From Kiritimatiellaceae bacterium (GTDB taxonomy: Bacteria > Verrucomicrobiota > Kiritimatiellia > Kiritimatiellales > Tichowtungiaceae), in the NCBI GenBank assembly GCA_013141415.1, contig JABFQY010000001.1, forward strand, positions 496,001 to 560,000: a DNA stretch of 64,000 nucleotides. The letters are read 5' to 3'. This document shows positions 53,056 through 62,095 of the stretch, in pieces; position 1 is the first letter of the stretch, and the number at the start of each line of letters is the position of its first letter. The position numbers were made by a program, and so were the translations under genes. The notes beneath the pieces were generated by a model that was given only the letters and a program-made list of their open reading frames with translations, was not told the DNA's origin and ran no database searches.

Positions 53056-54312
53056 ATGAATAACACCAAGCGGCCCCCAAAGCCTGTCTGCTCCTTTTGC
53101 GGAAAACCAGAAAAAGCCGCCCGCCATCTGATTGCCGGGCCGGACGGCATTTGTATTTGCGATGAGTGCGTCGAACTTTGCGATGCCATGGTCAAACAGC
53201 AGGGACAGCGCGGCAAAGCGGATGCGTCGTCCGAAGCCGTCAAAGTGCTCAAGCCGCACGAAATCAAAGCGCGGCTCGACGAATACGTCATCGGACAGGA
53301 ACACGCCAAGAAGGTTCTCTCGGTTGCCGTTCACAATCATTACAAACGGATGACGGATACGTCGTCCAAAGACGACGGCGTTGAACTCGAAAAGAGCAAC
53401 GTCCTGCTGGTCGGCCCGACCGGCAGCGGCAAAACCCTGCTGGCTAAAACGCTGGCGCGCATGCTGGATGTGCCGTACGCCATCACCGATGCGACCACCG
53501 TTACCGAAGCCGGTTACGTCGGTGAAGACGTGGAAAGCATTCTGTTGGCGCTGCTGCAGAACGCCAACTACGACGTCAAACGCGCCGAGCGCGGCATCGT
53601 TTACATCGACGAGATCGATAAAATTTCCCGCAAGACCGACAACGTTTCCATTACCCGCGACGTTTCCGGCGAAGGCGTTCAGCAGGCTTTGCTGAAAATT
53701 ATCGAAGGCACCATTGCCAGCATTCCGCCGAAGGGCGGACGCAAACATCCGCAGGAGGAATACATTAAGCTCAACACGAGCAATATCCTCTTCATCTGCG
53801 GTGGCGCATTCGTCGGCCTCGACGACATCATCAAACGCCGCACCGATAAAAAGGTGCTCGGCTTCGGCGCAATTAATGAACAGGTTTCCGAAGACTGGAA
53901 GCCGGAGACGATGAACGTCGAGCCGGAAGACCTGCTCAAGTACGGACTGATTCCGGAATTTATCGGCCGTTTGCCGCTGGTGGTTCAGCTTCAGGAACTT
54001 TCCGAAGACGATCTCGTTCACATTCTGACTCAGCCGAAAAACTCGATGGTCAAGCAGTACAAAAAACTGCTCGCCATGGATGGCGTGGAACTGGAATTCG
54101 ACGACGATGCCTTACGGGCACTAGCGAAGATGGCGCTGAAACGAAAGACCGGTGCCCGTGGACTGCGCGCCATCCTTGAACACCTGATGCTCGACGTCAT
54201 GTACGAAGTGCCGCAGCGCAAAGACATCACCAACTGCCGCATTACCAAAGATGTTGTCGAAGGACGCGCCCATCCGATCGAACTCGGTGATCTAAAGAAG
54301 AAGTCAGCCTAG
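53056..54312 (+). CDS. clpX: ATP-dependent Clp protease ATPase subunit ClpX
   Basis: 418 residues. N-terminal C4 zinc-binding domain ([13 protein letters not shown]), AAA+ core with Walker A GPTGSGKT, Walker B YIDEIDKI and sensor regions, and the GYVGEDVES pore loop. It unfolds tagged proteins for ClpP. Its TAG stop lies in the loop of the following terminator hairpin. Confidence 0.96.
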   Translation: MNNTKRPPKPVCSFCGKPEKAARHLIAGPDGICICDECVELCDAMVKQQGQRGKADASSEAVKVLKPHEIKARLDEYVIGQEHAKKVLSVAVHNHYKRMTDTSSKDDGVELEKSNVLLVGPTGSGKTLLAKTLARMLDVPYAITDATTVTEAGYVGEDVESILLALLQNANYDVKRAERGIVYIDEIDKISRKTDNVSITRDVSGEGVQQALLKIIEGTIASIPPKGGRKHPQEEYIKLNTSNILFICGGAFVGLDDIIKRRTDKKVLGFGAINEQVSEDWKPETMNVEPEDLLKYGLIPEFIGRLPLVVQLQELSEDDLVHILTQPKNSMVKQYKKLLAMDGVELEFDDDALRALAKMALKRKTGARGLRAILEHLMLDVMYEVPQRKDITNCRITKDVVEGRAHPIELGDLKKKSA

Positions 54313-54330
54313 CGGCTGACTTCTTTGTTA
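54298..54330 (+). terminator. clpX terminator
   Basis: Stem aagaagtcagcc / ggctgacttctt with loop tagc (54310-54313), which contains the clpX stop codon. T-rich sequence follows. Confidence 0.8.
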
Positions 54331-54361
54331 TTGGTTATTCGAGATTGGTTATTTGGAAAAC

Positions 54362-54385
54362 GTAGACGCGACGCCCTCGTCGCGT
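54362..54385. repeat. GTAG hairpin unit (REP-like)
   Basis: GTAG followed by stem acgcgacg, loop ccct, stem cgtcgcgt and a T-run. It has the same outer stem (acgcg/cgcgt) as the mfd-internal pair, with the inner three base pairs changed in a compensatory way. A degenerate inverted partner may lie at 54420-54434. Confidence 0.7.
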
Positions 54386-54461
54386 TTTTAATGTCTCGTG
54401 TGAGTCTAAAAGAAGAAAGCGGTGTCGCGTAAACTTGCCACCGCACTCCAAAATTTTTGCT

Positions 54462-55394
54462 TTAGAATTCTCCGAGGAAGCGGACTTCGCGGACGAGGGT
54501 GATATCGAATTTGTTTTTGACGGCGCGCGCCATTTTTTCGGAAAGCTCCCAGACGTCCTGCGCGGTACAGCCGGGGTCGGCGACGATGATGTTGGCGTGC
54601 TTTTCGTAGAGCCGCGCGCCGCCGACGCGAAACAAATGCGCGCCAGCTTCCTGTAAAAAGAATCCGGCGGCTTTGCGCCGTTCGACTGCTGAGGTCGGTT
54701 CGATATTGCGGAACACGCTTCCGGCGCAGGGTTCTTTGTGCCAGTCGGGGTGATGGTCTTTCCGGAATTGCATAATCCGGTCGCGCTCGGCCTGCATGAT
54801 TTCCTTCTTCTCTATCGGAAGTTCAAACGTCGCGGAAAGAACGATCTCGCCGGTTTCTTTCAGCTTGGAGTGGCGGTAGGCAAATTCCAAATCCGCTTTC
54901 GCGGCGGTTCGTGTGCGTCCGTCCAATCCGAGGATTTCGGCGGAAATTAAGTGGTCGCCCATCTGCCGTCCGAAGGCTCCGGCGTTGCCGGCGATGCCGC
55001 CGCCGACGGTACCGGGAATTCCGGAGCAGTAGGAGAGGTCGCCGGATTCGTTTTCGATGGTGAAGACCGCCAGATCGTCGAGCAGGGTGTCGCCGGAAAC
55101 GGTTACGCGCTTGCCGTCCGCGGTGATGGTCGGCGTTTCCGAACAGAACCGGATGACGGCTTGATCAATTCCTTTGTCCGAAACGACGAGGTTGGCGCCC
55201 TGACCGATCACGAGAAACGGCTGGCCGGTTTTGTTGAGCCGTTGAATGATGGCGGGGAGTTGCGCGGCGGCGGCGCCTTCGATTAACAGCGGGCAGGGGC
55301 CGCCGACCCGGAAGGTGGTGATGTCGCGGAGCAGGGCGTTTTCAGTGACGCGCAGTTGCGGGAAAAGAGTTTGAATTTCGGATACCAATTTCAT
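54462..55394 (-). CDS. murB: UDP-N-acetylenolpyruvoylglucosamine reductase
   Basis: 310 residues, FAD-dependent, with VIGQGANLVVSDKG, YCSGIPGTVGGGIAGNAGAFG and GSVFRN, as in the type II MurB (no extra loop). It reduces enolpyruvyl-UDP-GlcNAc to UDP-MurNAc. It lies outside the dcw cluster and divergent from an exonuclease gene, four bases away from its possible GTG start. No ribosome site before the ATG. Confidence 0.94.
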   Translation of the reverse strand: MKLVSEIQTLFPQLRVTENALLRDITTFRVGGPCPLLIEGAAAAQLPAIIQRLNKTGQPFLVIGQGANLVVSDKGIDQAVIRFCSETPTITADGKRVTVSGDTLLDDLAVFTIENESGDLSYCSGIPGTVGGGIAGNAGAFGRQMGDHLISAEILGLDGRTRTAAKADLEFAYRHSKLKETGEIVLSATFELPIEKKEIMQAERDRIMQFRKDHHPDWHKEPCAGSVFRNIEPTSAVERRKAAGFFLQEAGAHLFRVGGARLYEKHANIIVADPGCTAQDVWELSEKMARAVKNKFDITLVREVRFLGEF

Positions 55395-55419
55395 CGCGGT
55401 GCACTATGATTTGTTTCCA

Positions 55420-56085
55420 ATGTTTGTAAAAGCACAGATTTTGATTGCCGTCATTCTGGTCTCCGGAACGCTTTTTGCCGGACTGCCGGAGCCCGCAACG
55501 CCGGTTGCGGAGATTGTTTTCGTGGCACTCGATACCGAAACTACCGGCTTCAGTCCGAAGAATGACCGGCTGATTGAAATCGGCGCGGTGCGCTTTCGCG
55601 GTAACGGCGAAATTCTGGCGGTCACCAACTGGATGATTAATCCGGGAATGCCGATTCGCCCGCAGGCCACGGAAGTGAATGGAATTACCGATGCGATGGT
55701 AGCCGGTGCGCCGCCGTTTTCGGCGGTTTGTCCGGAGTTTGTTTCATTCTGCGACGGCAGTGTTTTATTGGCGCACAACGCGACGTTTGATGTCGGGTTT
55801 CTCCGAGCCGGGTTTGCGCGCGCCGGAGTTTCCGCGCCGGAACTGCCGATACTCGATACACTGCCGCTGTTCCGCGTCTGGTTTCCGCAGGCGAAAAGTT
55901 TCGCGCTCGAACCGCTTGCTCAATATCTCGGCTTGCAGAATGAGATGTGGCACCGCGCCGGTGCCGATTCATTTCACCTGATTGATATTTTTAAAATTGG
56001 TGTAACGGCTCGTCCGGAGCTGAAGTTTCAGGAGCTGGAGCGCGGCGCGGGCGGAATCAAGTTGCTGAATGAAAGGCGGAATTGA
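55420..56085 (+). CDS. DEDDh exonuclease with signal peptide
   Basis: 221 residues from ATG 55420. The 3'-5' exonuclease fold of DnaQ type is complete: DTETTG (Exo I), NGITDAMV, HNATFDVGFL (Exo II), and HRAGADSFHL with the HxAxxD of Exo III. Ahead of it lies a hydrophobic N-terminus (AQILIAVILVSGTLFAGL) that looks like a signal peptide, odd for a nuclease of this type. The start is uncertain: a GTG at 55399 is possible. The ATG sits inside a palindrome (tttccaatgtttgtaaa). It overlaps the next gene by one base (TGATG). Confidence 0.75.
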   Translation: MFVKAQILIAVILVSGTLFAGLPEPATPVAEIVFVALDTETTGFSPKNDRLIEIGAVRFRGNGEILAVTNWMINPGMPIRPQATEVNGITDAMVAGAPPFSAVCPEFVSFCDGSVLLAHNATFDVGFLRAGFARAGVSAPELPILDTLPLFRVWFPQAKSFALEPLAQYLGLQNEMWHRAGADSFHLIDIFKIGVTARPELKFQELERGAGGIKLLNERRN

Positions 56086-56849
56086 TGCAGACGATTACTT
56101 CGAAGGACAACCCGAAGCTCAAGGCGGTACGTGCGCTGGTGCGTTCTAAGAAAGACCGGCAGGAAGCCTCCGCGTTTGTGATGGAAGGCGTCCGTTCACT
56201 CAGCGCACTGAGCGACGGTTCCGCGCTTCCTCAGTACCGGCTTAGAGAAATCTGGGTTGCTTCCGATGCGGTTGAGCTGGCGAAGGATTTTGCGGTACCG
56301 GTTTATGCCGTTGAGCCTGCCGTGATGGAACAGCTTTCCGACTGCCAGACTTCGCAGGGAATTCTCGGTGTGGTGCAGTACACACAGGAGCCGCTGACGA
56401 TTCTTCCGGAGAAGGGAAACTATCTGCTGGTTGACGGACTGACCGATCCCGGCAACCTCGGCACATTGATCCGCTCGGCGGTTGCTTTCGGTTTTTCCGG
56501 CGTTTTTCTGCATGGCGACACGGTGGAGGTGTTTAACCCGAAAACGGTTCGGGCAACGATGGGCGCTCTGCCGTTTGCCAATGTCTGGAAGACCGATGAA
56601 ACGGTTTTCCAGACTCTGGAACAATCGGGCTACGATTTGATTTCGACGGTTATTCACGGCGGCGAAAATCTGCATACCATGAAGCTCGGACCGAAAAATG
56701 TACTGGTGATCGGCAATGAGGCGCACGGCGTTTCGGCGGCGGTTCAGCAGCGGGCGACAAGGAGCCTTTCGATTCCAATGTCCGGGAATGTTGAATCCCT
56801 CAATGCCGCAGTCGCCGGATCGATTTGCATGGTTGCAATCAGCGGTTGA
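56085..56849 (+). CDS. SpoU/TrmH-family RNA 2'-O-methyltransferase
   Basis: 254 residues. N-terminal substrate-binding part (NPKLKAVRAL), then the SPOUT trefoil-knot domain with LTDPGNLGTLIRSAVAFG (motif 1), VLVIGNEAHG (motif 2) and IPMSGNVESLNAAVAG (motif 3). It methylates ribose in rRNA or tRNA; the site is unknown. TGATG overlap with the exonuclease gene. Confidence 0.9.
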   Translation: MQTITSKDNPKLKAVRALVRSKKDRQEASAFVMEGVRSLSALSDGSALPQYRLREIWVASDAVELAKDFAVPVYAVEPAVMEQLSDCQTSQGILGVVQYTQEPLTILPEKGNYLLVDGLTDPGNLGTLIRSAVAFGFSGVFLHGDTVEVFNPKTVRATMGALPFANVWKTDETVFQTLEQSGYDLISTVIHGGENLHTMKLGPKNVLVIGNEAHGVSAAVQQRATRSLSIPMSGNVESLNAAVAGSICMVAISG

Positions 56850-56884
56850 TTGTTCCCTATGGTTCTGTTACTCATGTCCGCTTC

Positions 56885-59635
56885 ATGAATCTACCGTGCA
56901 CTCTTCGCCGCAGGTTTTTTGTGTCCAGCATCCTGATCTTCGGGTGCACGCTATTTTTTTTAAACGGCACGGCCACCGCGCAGGAGCCGGAAGCAATCCC
57001 GATTTCCGAGCAGTCAACCAGTGCATTGCTGGGAACGGTTCGTGACTTGCTGGAGAAAGTGCAGTCGGAGCAGGCGATTCCTTATCTTCAGGAAATTCTA
57101 GTCCGGCTTGACGGGTTGACCGATGCGTCCACCGTCAACACCCGCGCAACCTGTATGTATCATTTGGGGATGTGTTACCTCCAAATGCAAAAATTTCCGG
57201 AAGCGGTGGAGCTGTTTAAGACGTTTGTTCAGACCTACCCGGATGATAAAGCGGCGCTGATGGCGCGCTTCCTGATTCTGGAAGCCTACGCATGGCAGTC
57301 CGATACCCGCCCGATGAAGGACTACATCGAACAGTTGAAGGCCAGCGGTGAGATGGATCGCCTGCTGTCTGTTTTCTCCGATTCGAAAAATTCAGATACG
57401 TACCGGCATGCGGCATTATTGCTGGTCACAGCGTATGCCCGTTCCGCCGATCTGGAAAATGTTCAGCGGTTTCTTCCCTATTGCGACACACCGGCCCGCA
57501 GTGATGTCGGATTGAATGTCGCGCTGATGGAAGGCGGAGACCTTGTATTTGAGCAGAAGGATTATATTCACGCGCTGGAACTGTACCGTATGGTGCAGTT
57601 GAGCGGAGAGCTGAAGGTCGCGTATGACCAGCGGCTGAAGGCGCTGAAAGATGAACTGTCCAAACCGCCGCCGTGGGTTCCGCTGGCTCAGCGCGAGGCG
57701 CAGAAGGCCGGGCGGGAAGATGATCAGGTGCGCTATGAACAAATGCTGAAAGAGCGGCAGGAACTCGATGTGCGGAATTATGATCTGGAACTGATGATCC
57801 GTATGGCGCGGTGCTACGAGGCGATGGACCGCAACTGGCCGGCCTATTTGATCTTTAAGCATATTTATGCCGGGTTCCCGGAAAATCCGCTGGCGGAACA
57901 GTGCCGGTATTTTGCATTCCAGTCGCTGATTTCTCTGAAGGAACAGGAGGTGGCCAAGGCGGAAGGGTACGCCTGCATGAAACTTTACCCGCAGGGAATT
58001 TTCCATGATGAGTTGACGCTGAGTCTGATGAATCTGCATCTGGCAATGAATGAGGCGGATAAGGCGGAGACTCTCGGAAAGGAACTGCTGGCACAGCAAC
58101 CGCCGCACCGTTTCGCCGATCAGGTGAGCTATCTGCTGGGCTATGTCAAATTTGAACAGCAGAACTATGAAGCGGCGCTCGAACTTTTTTCTAATGCGGC
58201 GGAAAAGTGGCCGTCCGGCGTTTATGCGCAGGAATCAGTTTACTGGACCGGTATGTGCAATCTTTTTCTGGAGCGGTTCGACGAGGCGATCGCCGTATTC
58301 GAAGGCTATCTGAATAATCCGGTCTGGGAGAAAAAAGAGTTTGCCGAAGATGCAATGTACCGGCTCGGCATGGCTTTCCGCGGTAAAGGCGATGCCGCGG
58401 AATCTGAAAAGACATTCCGCCGGTTTCTGGTGCAGTTCCCCGAAAGCAATTTGCGTTCGGATGTTTTGAGTCTGACGGGCGATCTGCGCGGAGCGGGCGG
58501 CGATTTAAACGCGGAACTCGACTATTACCGGCAGGCGAGGGACTGTGCTGTCGGTACAGAACAGAAAACCCGTGCCGTGGTTCAGATGGCGCAGGTGTAC
58601 ACGTTGCAGAAAAATTACGCCGGAGTTATTGCTTTGATGGAAGAATACCTTGCGACAGCGGACAGCAAGGGCGACTTCGCCGGAGCCGGTCGCTGGATGA
58701 TCGAATCCTGCAAAACTCCGGATGACTGCGATAAGACTCTGGATGCTTGCGGAAAAATTTTTGCCAAGTACGGAAACGACCCTCAACTCGAAAGCGTTGA
58801 TCTGCTGATCGAAGCCTTGGCGAACGAAAAACCGGACGTGAAGCGGGATGGTGCATTCGCCAAACGGATGAAGTCCCGTCTGGCGGGTGACCGGGAAGCG
58901 GCCTGTCGTGACAATGCAAAGAAGACGCTTTGTTTGCGGATGAACGCACTGTTTGCAGGTGCCAGTGAAGGTTCGGACCGGGAAGTATATGTGAACGCCA
59001 TTCTGGGCGAAAAGGATATGACTGCGTTTTCGCCGTTTTTACTGCTGCTGTTTGCCAGAGAGTCCGCCGCGCGCTCTGACATGGATCGGGTGCAGGCCGC
59101 CTACGGGCAGTTCCGGCACGCGTTCTTTTCGTCTGAGCTGATGCCGGACATGGCGAATATCGAGACCTCCGTGCTGTTGAGTGCCGGCAGATATGAAGAG
59201 GCGCTGAAGATGGCGCAGGAAAATCTGCAAAAGGTTTCCGGTAATCCGAAAGAGGGGCTGACTCAGAAGCTGGCGGCCGATGCGCTCCGGCTGATGAAGG
59301 ATTATGACGGAGCGGTTGAGCAGTATAACCGGTTCCTGCCGGTTCGCGAATGGCGCGGCCCGCTGACGCCGCAAGTGATTTACTGGATCGGAATATGCCG
59401 CTACGAACAGGGGCGGTTTGAGGAAGCGTTCGCATTTTTTCAGCGGGTATATGTGCTTTATGGAGGACACACGGAGTGGACTTCCAAAGCCTACGAAGGC
59501 AGTGCGAACTGTCTGCGGAAACTCGGACGCCAGCCGGAGCTGATTAAAACCTTGAAGGAGATGGTCAGCAATGCGGAGGTCGCCGCGACACCTGAAGGCC
59601 GCCGTGCGCAGGCTGAGCTGGAGGCAAGCCGGTGA
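56885..59635 (+). CDS. large secreted TPR protein
   Basis: 916 residues from ATG 56885. N-terminal signal sequence (about 1-36: basic residues, then SSILIFGCTLFFL), followed by at least a dozen helical tetratricopeptide-like repeats through the whole length, for example MYHLGMCYLQMQKFPEAVELF, SVYWTGMCNLFLERFDEAI, AMYRLGMAFRGKGDAAES and VIYWIGICRYEQGRFEEAF. TPR proteins bind partners, here outside the cytoplasm. Genes after it are coupled (GTGA overlap with the next), so it belongs to the ExbB/ExbD operon. An earlier start at 56825 overlaps the methyltransferase. Confidence 0.8.
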   Translation: MNLPCTLRRRFFVSSILIFGCTLFFLNGTATAQEPEAIPISEQSTSALLGTVRDLLEKVQSEQAIPYLQEILVRLDGLTDASTVNTRATCMYHLGMCYLQMQKFPEAVELFKTFVQTYPDDKAALMARFLILEAYAWQSDTRPMKDYIEQLKASGEMDRLLSVFSDSKNSDTYRHAALLLVTAYARSADLENVQRFLPYCDTPARSDVGLNVALMEGGDLVFEQKDYIHALELYRMVQLSGELKVAYDQRLKALKDELSKPPPWVPLAQREAQKAGREDDQVRYEQMLKERQELDVRNYDLELMIRMARCYEAMDRNWPAYLIFKHIYAGFPENPLAEQCRYFAFQSLISLKEQEVAKAEGYACMKLYPQGIFHDELTLSLMNLHLAMNEADKAETLGKELLAQQPPHRFADQVSYLLGYVKFEQQNYEAALELFSNAAEKWPSGVYAQESVYWTGMCNLFLERFDEAIAVFEGYLNNPVWEKKEFAEDAMYRLGMAFRGKGDAAESEKTFRRFLVQFPESNLRSDVLSLTGDLRGAGGDLNAELDYYRQARDCAVGTEQKTRAVVQMAQVYTLQKNYAGVIALMEEYLATADSKGDFAGAGRWMIESCKTPDDCDKTLDACGKIFAKYGNDPQLESVDLLIEALANEKPDVKRDGAFAKRMKSRLAGDREAACRDNAKKTLCLRMNALFAGASEGSDREVYVNAILGEKDMTAFSPFLLLLFARESAARSDMDRVQAAYGQFRHAFFSSELMPDMANIETSVLLSAGRYEEALKMAQENLQKVSGNPKEGLTQKLAADALRLMKDYDGAVEQYNRFLPVREWRGPLTPQVIYWIGICRYEQGRFEEAFAFFQRVYVLYGGHTEWTSKAYEGSANCLRKLGRQPELIKTLKEMVSNAEVAATPEGRRAQAELEASR

Positions 59636-60399
59636 AAATTTCAAAACTCATTTTTCTGATGCTTCTGGTCTGCCATGCAGCCTTTGCCAAAGTGAAGGTG
59701 ACGCTTCAGAGCGGTACGGTACGCACGATGGATTCGCTGGTCGTGAAAGATGGCCGTCTTCTTCTGTCGGCAGAAAACGTGCAGGTTCCCGTTGTGCAGG
59801 TCGTCTCGGCAGAATTTACTTTCGACGGATTTTCAACCGGACAGTGCCGGGAACTTCTGGATCGGGGTGACGCCGACGGCGTTATCAAAAAGATTGCGGA
59901 TGCGGGAACTTCATTGCTGGCCGCCGTATCTATGAAGGGAAATGCTCCGGAGTGGCTTCGCTTGCTGAGCCGGGCGCAGTTTCATAGCGGTGATTACGCT
60001 GCGGCCATCGCAACGATGCAGACTCTCCGCCAGACCGGTAACCTGTCCGCTGAAGAATTCGCACCGTATGAAATTATTTCACTGATTGAGGCGAACCGCA
60101 TTGCCGAGGCGGCAAAGATGTTCGATGCTGCGAAGATGTCGGACAAGGCGGCGGCGGAGTTTATTCTCGCCCGGCTGTCGGCCTCCCGTTCGGATTATAA
60201 GGAGGCGTTGCAGCATTTGGCCCGTCTGCAGATCTTTTATTACCGCGAAAAAGAATGGATGCCGTGCGCCCTGTTTTACGAAGGGCTGGTGTCTAAACAG
60301 GCTGAACTGCCAACGGCATCTGCGGCAGCGGTTCAGGAATTGGAAACACTTTATCCGGCCAGTCGCTGGTGCCGGATAGCAAAAGAGCAGTTGAAATAG
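59632..60399 (+). CDS. secreted repeat protein of the ExbBD operon
   Basis: 255 residues from a GTG start overlapping the previous stop by 4 bases. Signal peptide (1-19), a short beta-rich part (VKVTLQSGTVRTMDSLVV), and then TPR-like helices (about 100-250, including ALQHLARLQIFYYREKEWMPCALFYEG). It may sit next to the preceding TPR protein as a periplasmic partner. No family name is firm. Confidence 0.55.
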   Translation: MKISKLIFLMLLVCHAAFAKVKVTLQSGTVRTMDSLVVKDGRLLLSAENVQVPVVQVVSAEFTFDGFSTGQCRELLDRGDADGVIKKIADAGTSLLAAVSMKGNAPEWLRLLSRAQFHSGDYAAAIATMQTLRQTGNLSAEEFAPYEIISLIEANRIAEAAKMFDAAKMSDKAAAEFILARLSASRSDYKEALQHLARLQIFYYREKEWMPCALFYEGLVSKQAELPTASAAAVQELETLYPASRWCRIAKEQLK

Positions 60400-60427
60400 A
60401 TTTCGAAATAAAAAGAGGAGTCCGGTT

Positions 60428-61192
60428 ATGAAAAAAATCCGTTTGAATGTATTCATTGTGGCGGCGGTTCTGTTGATGGCCGCCGGTTCTCTGGTTGAAG
60501 CCCGTGCTCAAAGCGGAACGGCAGCGGCCATTCAGGCGCAGAGCTCGGCCGCCGGAGTGAAGACCGTGACGTTTGCCGAAATGTGGCGGGTAGGCGGATG
60601 GTGTATGTGGCCGCTGGGACTTTGCTCGGTTGCTGCAATGTATTTTGTAATCCGTAATATCATCATGCTTCGCACAAAAAATCTTCTCCGGTCGGATCTG
60701 AAGTCCGAAATCGAAACGTTTCTCGCCCGCCGTGATCTGAAAGGTGTGCGCGAAGTTTGTCAGAACAACCCCAGTCTGATGACCTCGGTGCTCGATGCCG
60801 GACTGGAGCGTATTTCGGAAAACGATTTTGATCCCGCGCATGTTATGGAAGCGATCGAGGAGGCCGGGAATGAACAGATGGTTACCTATATGAAGCCAAT
60901 CAATTATCTTTCCATGATCGGCAGTGTTGCTCCGATGCTCGGGCTTCTGGGAACGGTTTCCGGGATGATTAAAGCCTTCGCGAATATCTCGGCCGGCGGA
61001 ATGGGGAAACCGGAACTGCTGGCGGGTAACATTGGCGAAGCGCTGATTACCACGGCCGCCGGGCTGATTATTGCCATTCCCGCCATGACGGCCTATTTCA
61101 TCTTCAAAAACAACTTTATCAAAAACATGTCCACGATGGGCCGGATGGTCGGGCACTTCATGAATGTCTATCGGAATTCCGTAAGCCGGTAA
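60428..61192 (+). CDS. MotA/TolQ/ExbB proton channel protein
   Basis: 254 residues. A signal-like hydrophobic N-terminus (about 8-25), then the ExbB/TolQ topology: membrane helices near residues 60-78, 150-175 and 195-215, and the family patch IGSVAPMLGLLGTVSGMIKAF with GNIGEALITTAAGLIIAIPAM. It forms the stator channel that uses the proton gradient with an ExbD partner. Ribosome site agagga. ExbD genes follow. Confidence 0.9.
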   Translation: MKKIRLNVFIVAAVLLMAAGSLVEARAQSGTAAAIQAQSSAAGVKTVTFAEMWRVGGWCMWPLGLCSVAAMYFVIRNIIMLRTKNLLRSDLKSEIETFLARRDLKGVREVCQNNPSLMTSVLDAGLERISENDFDPAHVMEAIEEAGNEQMVTYMKPINYLSMIGSVAPMLGLLGTVSGMIKAFANISAGGMGKPELLAGNIGEALITTAAGLIIAIPAMTAYFIFKNNFIKNMSTMGRMVGHFMNVYRNSVSR

Positions 61193-61208
61193 AAAGTCTG
61201 GAGCAGGA

Positions 61209-61634
61209 ATGCAGTTCAAAATTCCAACCGAAGGCGGCGATGACGAGATCAACATGGCGCCCATGATTGACATGGTGTTTCTCCTGCTGATCTTTTTCAT
61301 GGTGACTTCACACATTAAGTCGCTGGAACTGACGCCGGTTAATCTGCCGGTAGCGGATAAGGCCAAGGTGCCGGAGACGGCGCGCGACCGGCAGGTCGTC
61401 ACGGTTGCGGCAGAGTCCGGCGGCAGAGTGAGCTACTACATCAACCTGCAAAAGGTGAATATTCAGGAGTTATCTGCCGAGATGATCCGGCAGCAGGCTG
61501 CCAATAAAGACGTGCGGATCTATCTGCGAGCCGATCGACAGGTGAAGCAGAAACACATTAAAGCGGTGATGTCGGCGTGTGCGGAAGCGGGAATTGCCGA
61601 TATCATCTTCGGGGTGGTTGAATCCGGAAAATAG
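61209..61634 (+). CDS. ExbD/TolR family protein 1
   Basis: 141 residues. Short cytoplasmic N-terminus, one membrane helix (about 18-40: INMAPMIDMVFLLLIFFMV, with the Asp needed for proton use), and a periplasmic domain. Gives, with ExbB, the proton-driven motor unit. Another ExbD-like gene follows immediately. Confidence 0.9.
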   Translation: MQFKIPTEGGDDEINMAPMIDMVFLLLIFFMVTSHIKSLELTPVNLPVADKAKVPETARDRQVVTVAAESGGRVSYYINLQKVNIQELSAEMIRQQAANKDVRIYLRADRQVKQKHIKAVMSACAEAGIADIIFGVVESGK

Positions 61635-61635
61635 T

Positions 61636-62076
61636 ATGAAAGCCTGGCTGGACGAATTAATAAACGAAAAGGTGGGGTTGCAGATTGCTCCGCTGATCGA
61701 CTGCGTATTTCTGCTGCTGATCTACTTCATGGTCAGTTCGTCTATGAAAAAATCGGAAGCCGATTTGAGCCTGGCTCTGCCCGGCGCCGTGGTTCAGACG
61801 CAGGCCGTCAGTATTCCCGACGAGCAGATTATTGAGGTTCATGCCGACGGGGCCATTGTCATGAACGGGCGAACCTATACCGATCCATCCAAGGCGGATA
61901 TTAATGCACTGGGATATACATTGCTCCGGTACCGCGAAGCCTCCCAGCTGGCCAACGTGCTTCCGGCCATCACGATTGAAGCGGATGACGAGGCAACCCA
62001 TGAACGGGTCGTTGACGCACTGAACGCCTGCGCCGGTGCCGGCATTAAAACCATAACCTTTGGAATCGGGAATTGA
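61636..62076 (+). CDS. ExbD/TolR family protein 2
   Basis: 146 residues from ATG 61636. Membrane helix with LIDCVFLLLIYFMV (Asp in the same place as ExbD1) and a periplasmic domain. A second, diverged ExbD copy, only a base away from the first (61634/61636), could form a hetero-oligomer. A vWA-like protein gene follows after 19 bases. Confidence 0.9.
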   Translation: MKAWLDELINEKVGLQIAPLIDCVFLLLIYFMVSSSMKKSEADLSLALPGAVVQTQAVSIPDEQIIEVHADGAIVMNGRTYTDPSKADINALGYTLLRYREASQLANVLPAITIEADDEATHERVVDALNACAGAGIKTITFGIGN

Positions 62077-62095
62077 ACAGGGCTGGTAAATTGTA

